From contig CAWFUH010000010.1 of NCBI GenBank assembly GCA_963818855.1, forward strand, positions 446,541 to 510,540: DNA of 64,000 bases. Reading direction: 5' to 3'. The translations under genes and the position numbers were made by a program. This document shows, piece by piece, positions 1-9,146 of the stretch. Positions within the stretch are counted from its first letter, which is position 1; the number at the start of each line of letters is the position of its first letter. This stretch comes from Bog-159 sp963818855 (GTDB lineage: Bacteria; Acidobacteriota; Terriglobia; Bryobacterales; Bryobacteraceae). The notes beneath the pieces are model-generated. The model did no database searches. It had not been told where the DNA came from and saw only the letters and a program-made list of their open reading frames with translations.

Positions 1-480
1 GGCTGCGCCTAATACGAGCCGGCGTCTACCTCCGTCCGATATGCGGTCTGCCCCAACACTTCGCGGCCGGATGCTATGGCCACCCGGGCGGTAACGCGCC
101 ACAAGGGCGGTCGCACAATACCCAGTGAAATCAACGGTTACGCTCATTTTCGACTCGCATACGAACGCCCAAGGACCAACGGCCCGACACTCTCAGAGGC
201 GTCGTTTCTGAGGATCGGCCATGACGCGGACAATCCCAGGAAGGTAAAACGCTCAAGTCCCCGCCAATTGCCCACTCTCCCGAATTCTTGCGCAGAGCCA
301 AAGAATATAAGGCCTCTCTGCTGGGAGTCTGCGGCCCAAGTTGGCTCGGTGGGTAATTCCAGGAGCGGGCTTGGGGCCTCGGGCACAGTTCACCTGTGCG
401 GATGGCATGTTAACGGCCAAGTTGACGTGAGCGGGACTTCACTGGACTAATCCTGGCGCGCCGATGTCGGCCTTGTCTCC
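1..480. other. Stretch without a convincing gene
   Basis: No open frame here has a recognisable domain, a good ribosome binding site or a plausible composition. A 124-codon frame on the plus strand (76-450) reads as a basic, low-complexity peptide without homology that I recognise. The stretch probably holds the upstream region of the LamG/TIR-like gene that follows, but no promoter could be assigned with confidence. Confidence 0.4.
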
Positions 481-737
481 GATTGGCCGACCAACCACCA
501 GGAGCCCGGCGACAACGGCGCTTCCACGGTTGGCGCGTTATATGGCTAGTGGCAGCCTGGACCGCACCGCTGAGTATCTGCAGTCCAGAGTATCAATCGA
601 ACACGGAATGTGCCTTAGTTAGCAGCAGCAGTCCGATATCTGGATCGGCGATTCCACCAACGTACAAATATGGCGTCCACCATCCGGGGACCTCGGATGG
701 ATACGGGCTCGGTGCGACAATAATACTTGGAGCGCTC

Positions 738-1718
738 ATGTCCACACAACCGATCCTTCCAGGATCTCAAAATGGAAGCCCAATCCACTGGGCTCCCATA
801 TTGGGATCGTGGGATTTCAATGAACGAGGGCAGCAATTTCTTGGCAAAGGAAGCGCAGCCACAGCCCAAGGCCAAACCTTCCCGATGGGACTCGCCGTAA
901 CGAATGTCGCCATGGCTAACGGCATGTGCCGTGTCCAGATCCGATTCACCGGGCAGTTTACCGGAAACGTGCAGGCTGCCGGGATCGTCCTGGGGTACCG
1001 CTCTCCAGAACAGCGCTACGTTTTCGTGCAGCTGGGTGCGAGCAACAGCGCCTATTCTGTCGGTGAATACGTAAGTGGCTTTGGTTGGAGGCCACTTGTA
1101 ACCTCGGGACAAATTGATAACCTTCGAGCGGATCGTGAGTACGTCCTACAGGTAAATCTTACTGGCCAAAACCTGAGAGTACTTCTGGACAGCGTACCGG
1201 TAATCGAATACCTGTTATCGAGCCCCCTTGAGGGACGGCAGGTCGGCCTCATTGCTGCAGGCAACCAACAAATTGATTTTTCCGCTTTCGCCGTGGACAC
1301 TGGCCGGCCGAAGGCGTTTGTCGTTATGCAATTTGCCGAGCCATATGACACGTTTTACAAGGAGGTCATCCAGCAGATGGCTACCTCCGCAGGATTTGAC
1401 GTAATCAGAATAGACGAAAAGGCCGGCCCAGGTGTCATATTCCAGGATATACAGCGAGAGATAGAGGACTCTGATGTTGTGATCGCTGAGATAACGCCGA
1501 CCAACCCAAACGTCTTCTATGAACTGGGATATGCTCACGCACTAAAGAAGCCGACTATACTATTGGCCCAACGCGGCGCCGAACTCCCCTTCGACATCCG
1601 CAGTTTCAGAGTCGTTTTTTACAACGACACCATTGGCGGCAAAGCGGAAGTTGAGCGCAACCTGCAAAGCCATCTTGAAGCGATCAAGGGAAATCAGCCC
1701 TTTCGTGTCGCATCATAA
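738..1718 (+). CDS. LamG-like / TIR-like (deoxyribosyltransferase-fold) fusion protein
   Basis: The frame is open from a TTG at 483, but the residues before the ATG at 738 look non-coding, so I take 738 as the start (326 aa). Residues about 10-185 resemble a concanavalin A/LamG-type beta sandwich as found in 3-keto-disaccharide hydrolase-like proteins (motif GSWDFN, then alternating strands). Residues about 191-320 carry a nucleoside 2-deoxyribosyltransferase/TIR-like fold: FVVMQF, a DE pair, a SDVVIAEIT strand and NVFYELGYAHA, in which Glu262 is the expected catalytic residue. In this superfamily the domain cleaves or transfers N-glycosidic bonds of nucleotides such as NAD. No signal peptide is visible in the 326-aa form, so it is probably cytoplasmic. 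A role in nucleotide signalling or defence is inference. The downstream neighbours do not look functionally related. Confidence 0.7.
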   Translation: MSTQPILPGSQNGSPIHWAPILGSWDFNERGQQFLGKGSAATAQGQTFPMGLAVTNVAMANGMCRVQIRFTGQFTGNVQAAGIVLGYRSPEQRYVFVQLGASNSAYSVGEYVSGFGWRPLVTSGQIDNLRADREYVLQVNLTGQNLRVLLDSVPVIEYLLSSPLEGRQVGLIAAGNQQIDFSAFAVDTGRPKAFVVMQFAEPYDTFYKEVIQQMATSAGFDVIRIDEKAGPGVIFQDIQREIEDSDVVIAEITPTNPNVFYELGYAHALKKPTILLAQRGAELPFDIRSFRVVFYNDTIGGKAEVERNLQSHLEAIKGNQPFRVAS

Positions 1719-2000
1719 TTCCCGATGCTTGGGGGACAGTCTCAGTTTCTCGGCAGCATGCTAAGCCCTCACCCGTGAAGGCCGCCCACGCAGTGCCCAA
1801 TCGAATGAGCCCGGCGCACTGTTCTCGCGCCTGCAACACGGCTAGATCTTCTGGCCTCCACCCCGATCGGCACACTCGCAAGAATGGCGATTCTACTCAT
1901 CTTTACTCCAAACGCGCCCGCAAGTCTGTGGAAGTGTTGGCTAGGCGACGCCTGAAAACCAAGCCGCATGGCCGCGCGGCGGAACTGCTCGGCGCGGGCG

Positions 2001-2213
2001 CTAGGCACTCACGATTGCGGTGCTGTCTGCCGGCAGCGGTAGCCCTTTCTTGCCGTATTCAGCGGCAATCATCTCGAAAACACCTCCGAGTTCGGCCAGG
2101 GCTTCCTCTCGCGTCGGCATAAGCGCATAACACCCATGAATGGCGGGAACTTCAGCAACCCAGCCGTCTGGCTGGTTTCGGTACAAAACTACCTTGTAGT
2201 CATCAAGACTCAT
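2001..2213 (-). CDS. Orphan HicB-family antitoxin-like protein
   Basis: This 70-residue protein has the degenerate RNase-H-like HicB fold: GWVAEVPAIHGCYALM is the typical HicB core, followed by an EEALAEL helix. HicB proteins normally neutralise a HicA mRNA interferase encoded next to them. No HicA is found: upstream lies the end of the efflux channel gene 110 bp away, and the minus-strand frame downstream (1769-2008) lacks the HicA GSH and GTLRSILR-type motifs. The ATG at 2213 is chosen because the conserved fold begins there; a longer frame runs back antisense-like through the efflux gene and is not credible. It may be a solitary regulator or the survivor of a decayed pair. Confidence 0.7.
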   Translation of the reverse strand: MSLDDYKVVLYRNQPDGWVAEVPAIHGCYALMPTREEALAELGGVFEMIAAEYGKKGLPLPADSTAIVSA

Positions 2214-2279
2214 CCTTACACATTTTACGCTGTTCGACCGCCCTTGGGGACGGCAGGCTTGAGCGACCTTGGAAGCCTT

Positions 2280-2321
2280 GAGCGGCGCTGAAGCGCCGCG
2301 CCGGCTAAGTCCTGCCTTCCA
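2280..2321. repeat. Dispersed palindromic repeat, family A
   Basis: A perfect 8-bp inverted repeat (GCGGCGCT / AGCGCCGC, 2-base loop, 2282-2299) is followed by a CCGGCTAA...CCTGCCTTCC tail. Close copies lie at 5650-5691 and, in the opposite orientation, at 18208-18246. Here it fills the gap between the efflux channel gene and the HicB-like gene. It resembles a REP-type element; its function is unknown. Confidence 0.75.
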
Positions 2322-2322
2322 G

Positions 2323-4245
2323 CTACATGTGGCCCTTAATACCAGCCTCAAGCGAAATCTGGTGCGCTTCCAGGATGGTTCCCGTAGCGCGTTCCAGTGC
2401 GGCGCGGGCCTTAACCCAATTACTTTTGGCCGCCACCTCGGTGGACTTGGCCTGGGCCAGCAGACTTTCATATTGGATGACGAAGAACGCGGTGGATGCG
2501 CCCACTTCGTATCGCATCTGCTCTGCATCCAGTGACTCCTGCTGGTATCGCCGGGCCTCCACGGCCGCCTCGTAAGATGAGCGCGCGCGGCGCATCGCAA
2601 TCACCGCGTCTTCCACTTCCAGTCGCGCCTGATTCTGTAACTGGCGCAGGCGCACTTCGGTTTGTTTGAGTTGTAACTCGTCGCGCGCCAGGTCGGCCTC
2701 CGCGACCCGGTTACGTATGGGTACGGTAACTTGCACGCCGATCGAGTAAGTGGGGTACTTGAAAGTGAATAACTGATCGAGCCCCGTTCCATAACCGCCT
2801 ACGAAGGGCGCGTTAATGGTGGTTTGCGCGGCGGGATTCAAGGGGCCGGCCAAACTGCTGTTCTGCGCCACTCCTACCAGGTCCACCTCGGGCAAGGTGG
2901 CGTTACGGGATCCCTTCAGGCCGATCTCGGAGTTCTGCACCTGGAGGCCGGCTTGGGCCAAATCCGGCCGCTGAGCCAGGGCCGCGGTGAACAGATCCTG
3001 TATGGGCTGGATCTCTTCCTTTTTGGGAACTTCCAACGCATCGGTGGGGATGATGGTGGCGGTCTGTACTTCCGGATCCGCGTTGCCGGTGCGCGTCAGC
3101 AGGTTCTTCAGAATGGCCTGCTGTTCCTCCAGCACGCCGCGCGCATTGATCAGGTCCTGGCGCGTGGAATAAAGCTGAGCATTGGCGCGGGTCAGTTCGA
3201 CCGGCGCCAGGGTGCCTTCGTCCACCTGCGCCTTGGTATCGGAGAATAGCTTTTCGGCGGCGGCCACGGTCTCCTGCTTCACCTTTACGTCCTCGTAGAG
3301 CGCCACGAAATCGGTATAGAGACGGATGATGCCATAAACCGTGGCAATCAGTTGCTGATGGAAGAGCAGCGTATTGATCTTACGGTCGTTTTCCGCGATG
3401 CGGATAAACCTCCGGTTCAGCGCCATGCCGAAGCCGCGCACCAGGGGCTGTGTGACCGTCAGGCCAAGACTTGAGGAGGTGAATGGATTGTAGTTGGTGT
3501 CGGTGGCATTCAACGACTCGTGCGTGTTATTGAACGCCAGGTTTACCTGGGCACCCGTGGAAAAACCCTGCGAAACGCCGGCGTTGGCATTGAACCCATT
3601 AGCTACCAGAGAGGGTACGCCGTACGACAGAATATCCAATTGCTGAGTGTTCGTGTGCATCCAGTCCAATTGCCCGGTAAACGATGGATCGAAGATGGGA
3701 ATCGGCGTGCCGGTGGATTGCGGGATGGTGCCCTGAATCGAGAGATTGGTGATGGGCTCGCCGAGGGCGCCCAATTCGAACGCATTAGTGGTGATGGTGG
3801 TGCCGGTGGTGACGCTGGTCGCGGAGGCTGGGTTAGTCACTACGGGGCTCAGCGGTCCGCCAACGCCGATGGGCGCTTCCACAATCTGAAAGGGGACGCC
3901 GCGCAAGAGTCCGCCGCCCTTGGCGCGCTGGATATCCGTGTCGGCGATTGGGAAGCTGAGGCGGTCGAGCACCACGTCGAGATTGTTTTCGATGGCCAGG
4001 GCCAAGGCATCGGCTTGGGAGAGATAAAGATTCCCCGCGCGGATGAGGTCGTGCACGCGCGCGGAGTTCTGGAAATCTACGGGGGAGTTGGCGGCGTTTT
4101 GACAGAACGCGGGGACCACGCAGAAGAGCCACAGCGTGATCCGAAGGGCGGCCTGGGAGGACGGACCCAGAGGGTGCCCCGGCGGAGAGGCCGCCCCACT
4201 GCGAACCCTCGCGGGCCACGAGGCAATCCGAATTGATCTATGCAT
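2323..4245 (-). CDS. TolC-family outer-membrane efflux channel
   Basis: This 640-aa protein is the outer-membrane channel of the adjacent RND pump. An N-terminal hydrophobic stretch ending near CVVPAFCQ looks like a signal peptide. Two long alpha-helical outer-membrane-efflux repeats follow, the first around 330-400 (EDVKVKQETVAAAEKLF, then ELTRANAQLYSTRQ) and the second around 530-620 (ARDELQLKQTEVRLRQLQNQ). It is longer than E. coli TolC because of a Gly/Thr/Val-rich N-terminal insert (about residues 110-190), common in acidobacterial members. It begins 6 bp after the adaptor gene, so the two are co-transcribed and probably translationally linked. The substrate cannot be told from sequence. 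Confidence 0.9.
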   Translation of the reverse strand: MHRSIRIASWPARVRSGAASPPGHPLGPSSQAALRITLWLFCVVPAFCQNAANSPVDFQNSARVHDLIRAGNLYLSQADALALAIENNLDVVLDRLSFPIADTDIQRAKGGGLLRGVPFQIVEAPIGVGGPLSPVVTNPASATSVTTGTTITTNAFELGALGEPITNLSIQGTIPQSTGTPIPIFDPSFTGQLDWMHTNTQQLDILSYGVPSLVANGFNANAGVSQGFSTGAQVNLAFNNTHESLNATDTNYNPFTSSSLGLTVTQPLVRGFGMALNRRFIRIAENDRKINTLLFHQQLIATVYGIIRLYTDFVALYEDVKVKQETVAAAEKLFSDTKAQVDEGTLAPVELTRANAQLYSTRQDLINARGVLEEQQAILKNLLTRTGNADPEVQTATIIPTDALEVPKKEEIQPIQDLFTAALAQRPDLAQAGLQVQNSEIGLKGSRNATLPEVDLVGVAQNSSLAGPLNPAAQTTINAPFVGGYGTGLDQLFTFKYPTYSIGVQVTVPIRNRVAEADLARDELQLKQTEVRLRQLQNQARLEVEDAVIAMRRARSSYEAAVEARRYQQESLDAEQMRYEVGASTAFFVIQYESLLAQAKSTEVAAKSNWVKARAALERATGTILEAHQISLEAGIKGHM

Positions 4246-4251
4246 CGGTTT

Positions 4252-5628
4252 CTAGGCAGGATGCTTTTTCTCCCGCAGCAATACGGGATTCACCTTGGCT
4301 CCCTCCTGGACGGTATCGCCGGGATTGACAACCACCTGTTGCCCGGCTGTGAGTCCCGAGAGAACTTCGATTTTATCGCCAAAGTCGCGGCCCAACTGGA
4401 GTTGTTGGAAGTGCACGACGTGGTCCGCGCCGACTACGCCCACCTCAGGTCCGGTGCTGCGCACGATCAGCGTATCGCCGGGGATGAGCAGGGGCGGATT
4501 CCTGCGCGGCGTGGTCAGGTCCACCTGCGCGTACATTCCCGGCAGCAGCAGTCCGCCGGAGTTGGCCACTTGCACCTCGACGAGCAATGTACGGGTGGTG
4601 GGGTCGAGCGCGTTGGCGGTGCGCGTAACGGTTCCGGAGAACTGATGTCCGGCGAAACCGGCAATGACGAGGCGCGCGACCTGGCCTACGTGTACGGAAT
4701 CGGCGTCGGACTGCGGCACGTTGAGGTAGATGCGCAAGCGGTCGTTCTGGGCGATGCGGAACAGCATTGTATTGCCCTCGTTGACCAGCGCGCCGACATC
4801 CACATTGCGCACCGTAATGACGCCGGCGAAGGGCGCGCGCACGCTCTTGAACCCCTGCAGTTCGGTGAGGCGGGATAGATTCGCCTGGGCCGCGTTGATA
4901 TTGCTGCGCGCGGACGACACGGCTTTCTCCAGCGCCGACACGTTAGCCTGCGCCGCCTGCCACTGCGACTGATACGTATCGTTTTCCTGGCGCGATACGA
5001 CGCCTTTGGCGACCAGGTTTTTCCAGCGCGCAGCAGTCACTTTGGCGAGTTGTTCCTGGGCCTGGCCCTGCAGCAGATTGGCGCTGGACTGTTCCAGCGC
5101 CGCGCGGGACTGGTCGAGCGCGGCGTGCGCCTGGTTGACCTGTTGATCGAGTTCCGGCGCCTCGATTTCAGCCACCAGTTGACCTGATTTCACGCGATCG
5201 CCGATATCCACATAGCGCTTTTGAATGTAGCCGTTGGCGCGCGCCAGCACCGGCGCCTCCGTCAGCGCCTGGATGTTGCCCGGCAGAACCAGCGTGCCGT
5301 TGGCGGCAGATCGTTCCACACTGACGGTCGTAACGGTAGGCAGTTCCCGCGATGCGGTGTCGGCCTCCGCGGCGAGCATGGCTTCATTGCGCTGATGGGG
5401 AATATAGCCCTTCAGGAATCCGGCCACGATCAGGCAGGCCAGCAGCACAGCTAACAACCACAGCGTACGGTGCGAGGGCGCCGGAGGTGTCATAGCCGCG
5501 GGCGCGTGTTGTAGCTTGCGCTGCTGTTGTTCGACTGTGCGCTTCAGGTCTTCGATCTCGGCGCGCAGGCGCGATTCGGTATCGTCTGACAATTGCAAGC
5601 CTGGTCCCTTAGAAAAGTCTTTCTCCAT
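4252..5628 (-). CDS. RND efflux periplasmic adaptor (HlyD/AcrA family)
   Basis: This 458-aa membrane-fusion protein links the inner-membrane pump to the TolC-type channel. Residues 1-45 form a cytoplasmic charged segment with a short coiled coil, followed by one membrane helix (about 54-70, LWLLAVLLACLIVAGFL). After it come the biotinyl-lipoyl-like half motifs (VLARANGYIQKRYVDIGDRV and FAGVITVRNVDVGALV), an alpha-helical hairpin between them, and beta-barrel and membrane-proximal domains (GMYAQVDLTTPRR). The cytoplasmic N-terminus is longer than in AcrA, which is a lipoprotein. The gene sits between permease and channel in the usual order. Confidence 0.9.
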   Translation of the reverse strand: MEKDFSKGPGLQLSDDTESRLRAEIEDLKRTVEQQQRKLQHAPAAMTPPAPSHRTLWLLAVLLACLIVAGFLKGYIPHQRNEAMLAAEADTASRELPTVTTVSVERSAANGTLVLPGNIQALTEAPVLARANGYIQKRYVDIGDRVKSGQLVAEIEAPELDQQVNQAHAALDQSRAALEQSSANLLQGQAQEQLAKVTAARWKNLVAKGVVSRQENDTYQSQWQAAQANVSALEKAVSSARSNINAAQANLSRLTELQGFKSVRAPFAGVITVRNVDVGALVNEGNTMLFRIAQNDRLRIYLNVPQSDADSVHVGQVARLVIAGFAGHQFSGTVTRTANALDPTTRTLLVEVQVANSGGLLLPGMYAQVDLTTPRRNPPLLIPGDTLIVRSTGPEVGVVGADHVVHFQQLQLGRDFGDKIEVLSGLTAGQQVVVNPGDTVQEGAKVNPVLLREKKHPA

Positions 5629-5649
5629 TTTAGTCCGTTACATTGCTGC

Positions 5650-5691
5650 ACGCGGGGCTGAAGCCCCGCCGCCGGCTAAAGCCCGCCTTCC
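5650..5691. repeat. Dispersed palindromic repeat, family A
   Basis: The inverted repeat GCGGGGCT / AGCCCCGC (5652-5669, 2-base loop) is followed by GCCGGCTAAAGCCCGCCTTCC. It lies in the 69-bp gap between the permease and adaptor genes of the efflux operon, so the transcript would carry this hairpin between the two cistrons. Compare 2280-2321 and 18208-18246. Confidence 0.75.
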
Positions 5692-5697
5692 AAAAAC

Positions 5698-8600
5698 CTA
5701 GCCCAACAGAAGCTCGCCTTCTATATTCTCCTGCTCCTCCTCAGCGATTTTCCGGTCGAAATCCACCGGCGGATTTTTCTTCAGCAAGCTATAAACAATC
5801 GGCACCACAAACAGGGTGGTGATGGTGGCCAGCGCCAGGCCGCCAATAACGGCGCGCCCCAACGGCGCATTCTGCTCGCCGCCCTCGCCGAACCCCAAGG
5901 CCATGGGCAGCATGCCGATGATCATAGCGAGGGCCGTCATCAGCACCGGCCGTATGCGCGTGTGGCCGGCGGACAGCGCGGCGGAGCGCGCATCCAGGCC
6001 CTCGGCGCGCTCGTCGTTGGCGAACACCACCATCAGGATGCTGTTCGCCGTGGCCACCCCAATACACATGATGGTTCCCATCAGCGAAGGCACGCTGAAG
6101 CTGGTCTCGGTGATGAACAGCATCCAAACGATGCCGGCCAGGGCGCCGGGCAGGGCCATCAGAATGATAAAGGGATCCAGCCACGATTGGAAGTTCACAG
6201 CCATCAGCAGGTATACCAGAACCACCGCAAAAATCATCCCCATGCCCAGCCGGTAAAACGAAGTCTCCATGGTGCGCACCTGTCCGCGCAAATCGAAGCT
6301 GGTGCCGCGCGGCAGCTTTCCCGAAAACTCCTGCATGATCTTCTCCACAGCCGTGCCCACGCTGCCCAAATCGCGCCGGTCCACATTGGCATAAACATCG
6401 AATACCGGCTGCACGTTGTAATGGTTTATGATCTCGGGCGACACGCCGCGCTGCATGCTCGCCAGGTTCGAGAGAAGCTGCGGGCCGCCGGATGCCGCGC
6501 CTGGATTGCCATATGCCAGGGAACTCTGGCTGGGGCTCGACCCTACCATCGAATTCGAGATGCCCGACGTGCCGGCGAGCGAAGTCGCCGTAGTGCTCAG
6601 AACGTTGCTCATGGGCGCCGCGATGGGTGTGCGCATCAGGGCATCCACCGAATCCATGCGGTATGGCGGCGTCTGCACCGCCATAAAGTAGCTGACGCCG
6701 GTATTCCAGTTCAGCCACTCGTTAGGCTGCACCTGCCCGCTGGAACTGAGCGAGATCAGCAGGCTGTTCGATACGTCGCGTTGCTGCAGCCCCAACTGTC
6801 CCGCTTTGTCGCGATCGACATTCACGCGCAGTTCGGGGTAATCCACTACCTGGTGAACGTGCACGTCGGCAGCGCCCGGGATATGGGAAATGCGCTCAGC
6901 CAGCGTCTGCGCAATCGCGTAATTATGCGGGTCGCGGCCCACCACCTGCAAATCGATGGGCGCGGGCAGGCCGAAATTCAAAATCTGATTGGTGATGTTC
7001 GCCGGTTCGAAGAAGAACGTCATCTCCGGGAATTTCCGGTTCAGGTCCTTGCGCAGTTTGTCTATATACAGCGCGGTGGGCCCGTGATCTTCCGGCTTGA
7101 GCGAAATCAGAATATCGCCGTCGCTGGTGCCCAGCGTGCTGACATCGCCGAATGCCAGATTGAATCCGCCGAAGGGGATGCCGATGTTGTCGATGATGGT
7201 GTCGATTTCGCGTGGCGGAATGACGTGCCGGATTTCGTCGTCGACTTTGGAAAACAGGACTTCGGTTTCCTCGATGCGGGTTCCGGTAGGCGCCATGGCA
7301 TGCAGGCGCATCTGGCCGGAATCGACGGTGGGGAAGAAATCGCGGCCGGTGAACACCAGCAGGCACATGGAGGCCGCCACGAACAGGCCAAAGCCCGCCA
7401 ATACCGGACCGCGATGATCGAGGCTCCAGTGCAGCAGGCCGGTGTACGACGCCCGCATCATCTCAAATCGCCGGTTGAAGAGGTAATGCACGCGCCAGAT
7501 GAATCCCTTGCCGCCCGCCGATTCGCCGTGCGCGCCGAGGGCGTAGAGCTTGACCTCCGGCTTCAGCATGTAGTGCACCATGTTGGGGATCAGCGTGCGG
7601 GATAGCAGGTACGAAGCCAGCATGGCGAAGACCACCGCCAGCGCCAGCGGCGTGAACAGATACTTGGCGGCGCCCGGTGAGCAGCAGCACCGGCACGAAC
7701 ACGATGCAGATGGAAAGCGTGGAAACGAAGGCCGGCGCGGCGATCTGTTGCGCGCCATCCAGCACCGCGCGCACCAGCGGCTTCTTCATCGCCATGTTGC
7801 GGTGCGTGTTCTCGATTTCGACGGTGGCGTCGTCCACCAGGATGCCGACGGCCAGCGCCATGCCGCCCAGCGTCATCACGTTGATGGTTTCGCCGATCAG
7901 GCTCAGGATGGCCAGCGAAGTCAGGATGGAAAGCGGAATCGAAATGCACACGATGATGGTGCTGCGCCAGCTTCCCAGGAACAGCAGGATCATCATGGCC
8001 GTGAGCAGCGCGGCGATGGCGGCTTCCCGCACCACGCCATTGATGGCCGCACGCACGAACAGCGACTGATCGAAGAGCTGGCGCACTTGCAGTTCGCGCG
8101 GCAAGCCGGCCAGAATGGCGGGCAACCGCTTCTTTACCGCGTTTACGATGGACAGCGTGGAGGCCCGGCCATTGCGCAGGACCGTCATCAGGGTTCCGTG
8201 TGTGCCGTTGGTGCGCACGATACTGGTCTGGACGGCATACCCGTCGCGGACCTGCGCCACATCCTTGATATAAACCGTGGCGCCGTTGACCACCCGGATG
8301 GGAAGATTATTCAGCTCATCGAGCGCCCGCGGGCTGCTATTAACTTTGATCTGATAATCAATCTTTCCGATCTTGGCATCGCCGGCGGGCAGGATAATGC
8401 TTTGCGCGCTGACGGCGTTGGAGACGTCCGTGGCCGAGATGCCTTTGGCGTAGAGTTGGTCGGGGATCAGATCCACCATCACCTGCCGGAATTTGCCGCC
8501 GTAGGGCAGCGGGACGGCGGCGCCCTGCACGGTCGCCAACTGCGTGCGGATGAAGTTCAGGCCCAGATCGAAAATATCCTGTTCGCTGAGAGTTTTGCTT

Positions 8601-9034
8601 TCGAGGCCCAGTTGCAGGATGGGGACGCTGGAGGCATCGTATTTAAGGATATTGGGAGGAGTGGTCCCCGGCGGGAAGATACGCAGCAGCGTTTGCGAAA
8701 TGGCGGTCACCTGGGCCAGGGCCATGTCGATTTTCACGTTGGGCTGGAAATAAACGCGGGTGACGGATACGCCGGAGTAGGACTGCGACTCGATGTGTTC
8801 GATGTCGTTGACCGTGGTGGTCATGGATCGCTCGAAGATGGTGACCATGCGTTTTTCCATCTCCTCGGGCGACAGGCCCTGGTACGACCACACGATGCTC
8901 ACCACGGGGATATCGATATACGGGAAAATATCCACGGGCATGGTGACGATGGCCGTGCCACCGAGGATGGCGATGAGTAGGGCCATCACAACGAAGGTAT
9001 AGGGGCGCCGCAGCGCCAGTCTTACAATCCACAT
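5698..9034 (-). pseudogene. RND efflux inner-membrane permease (HAE1-like), single-base frameshift
   Basis: Two overlapping frames together encode one RND permease of about 1111 aa. The first (9034 to about 7675) has the N-terminal helix, the porter domain and the TM4 signature GILVDDATVEIENTHRN with its paired Asp residues. The second (about 7675 to 5698) resumes exactly at AAKYLFTPLALAVVFAML and continues to the end, including GMIFAVVLVYLLMAVNF and the second transmembrane block. The break falls inside the conserved TG-xAKYLF segment, where the total length is one base too long (extra base in the C/G run 7671-7677). Everything else is intact, so this is either a very recent inactivation or a sequence error. 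It is the promoter-proximal gene of the permease-adaptor-channel operon. Confidence 0.85.
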
Positions 9035-9146
9035 AGAGACAAGGGGACTGGAGGGGTCAAGCCCATTATCGCGGAAAAACTCAGATTAACTTAGATGACG
9101 CTAAATAGTTGGAGGATGTTACCGTTTTCGCACGTGCCTGCCCGCC

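Noticed and set aside
76..450. 124-codon plus-strand frame at the window start
   Set aside because: No domain, no ribosome binding site, basic low-complexity composition; its antisense frame is equally long.
1769..2008. Possible HicA toxin next to the HicB-like gene
   Set aside because: Lacks the GSH and GTLRSIL-type motifs and a sensible start; length alone is not evidence.
5962..8980. Very long antisense frames over the RND permease
   Set aside because: They mirror the high-GC codon pattern of the real gene, are rich in His/Arg/Gln, and show no domain.
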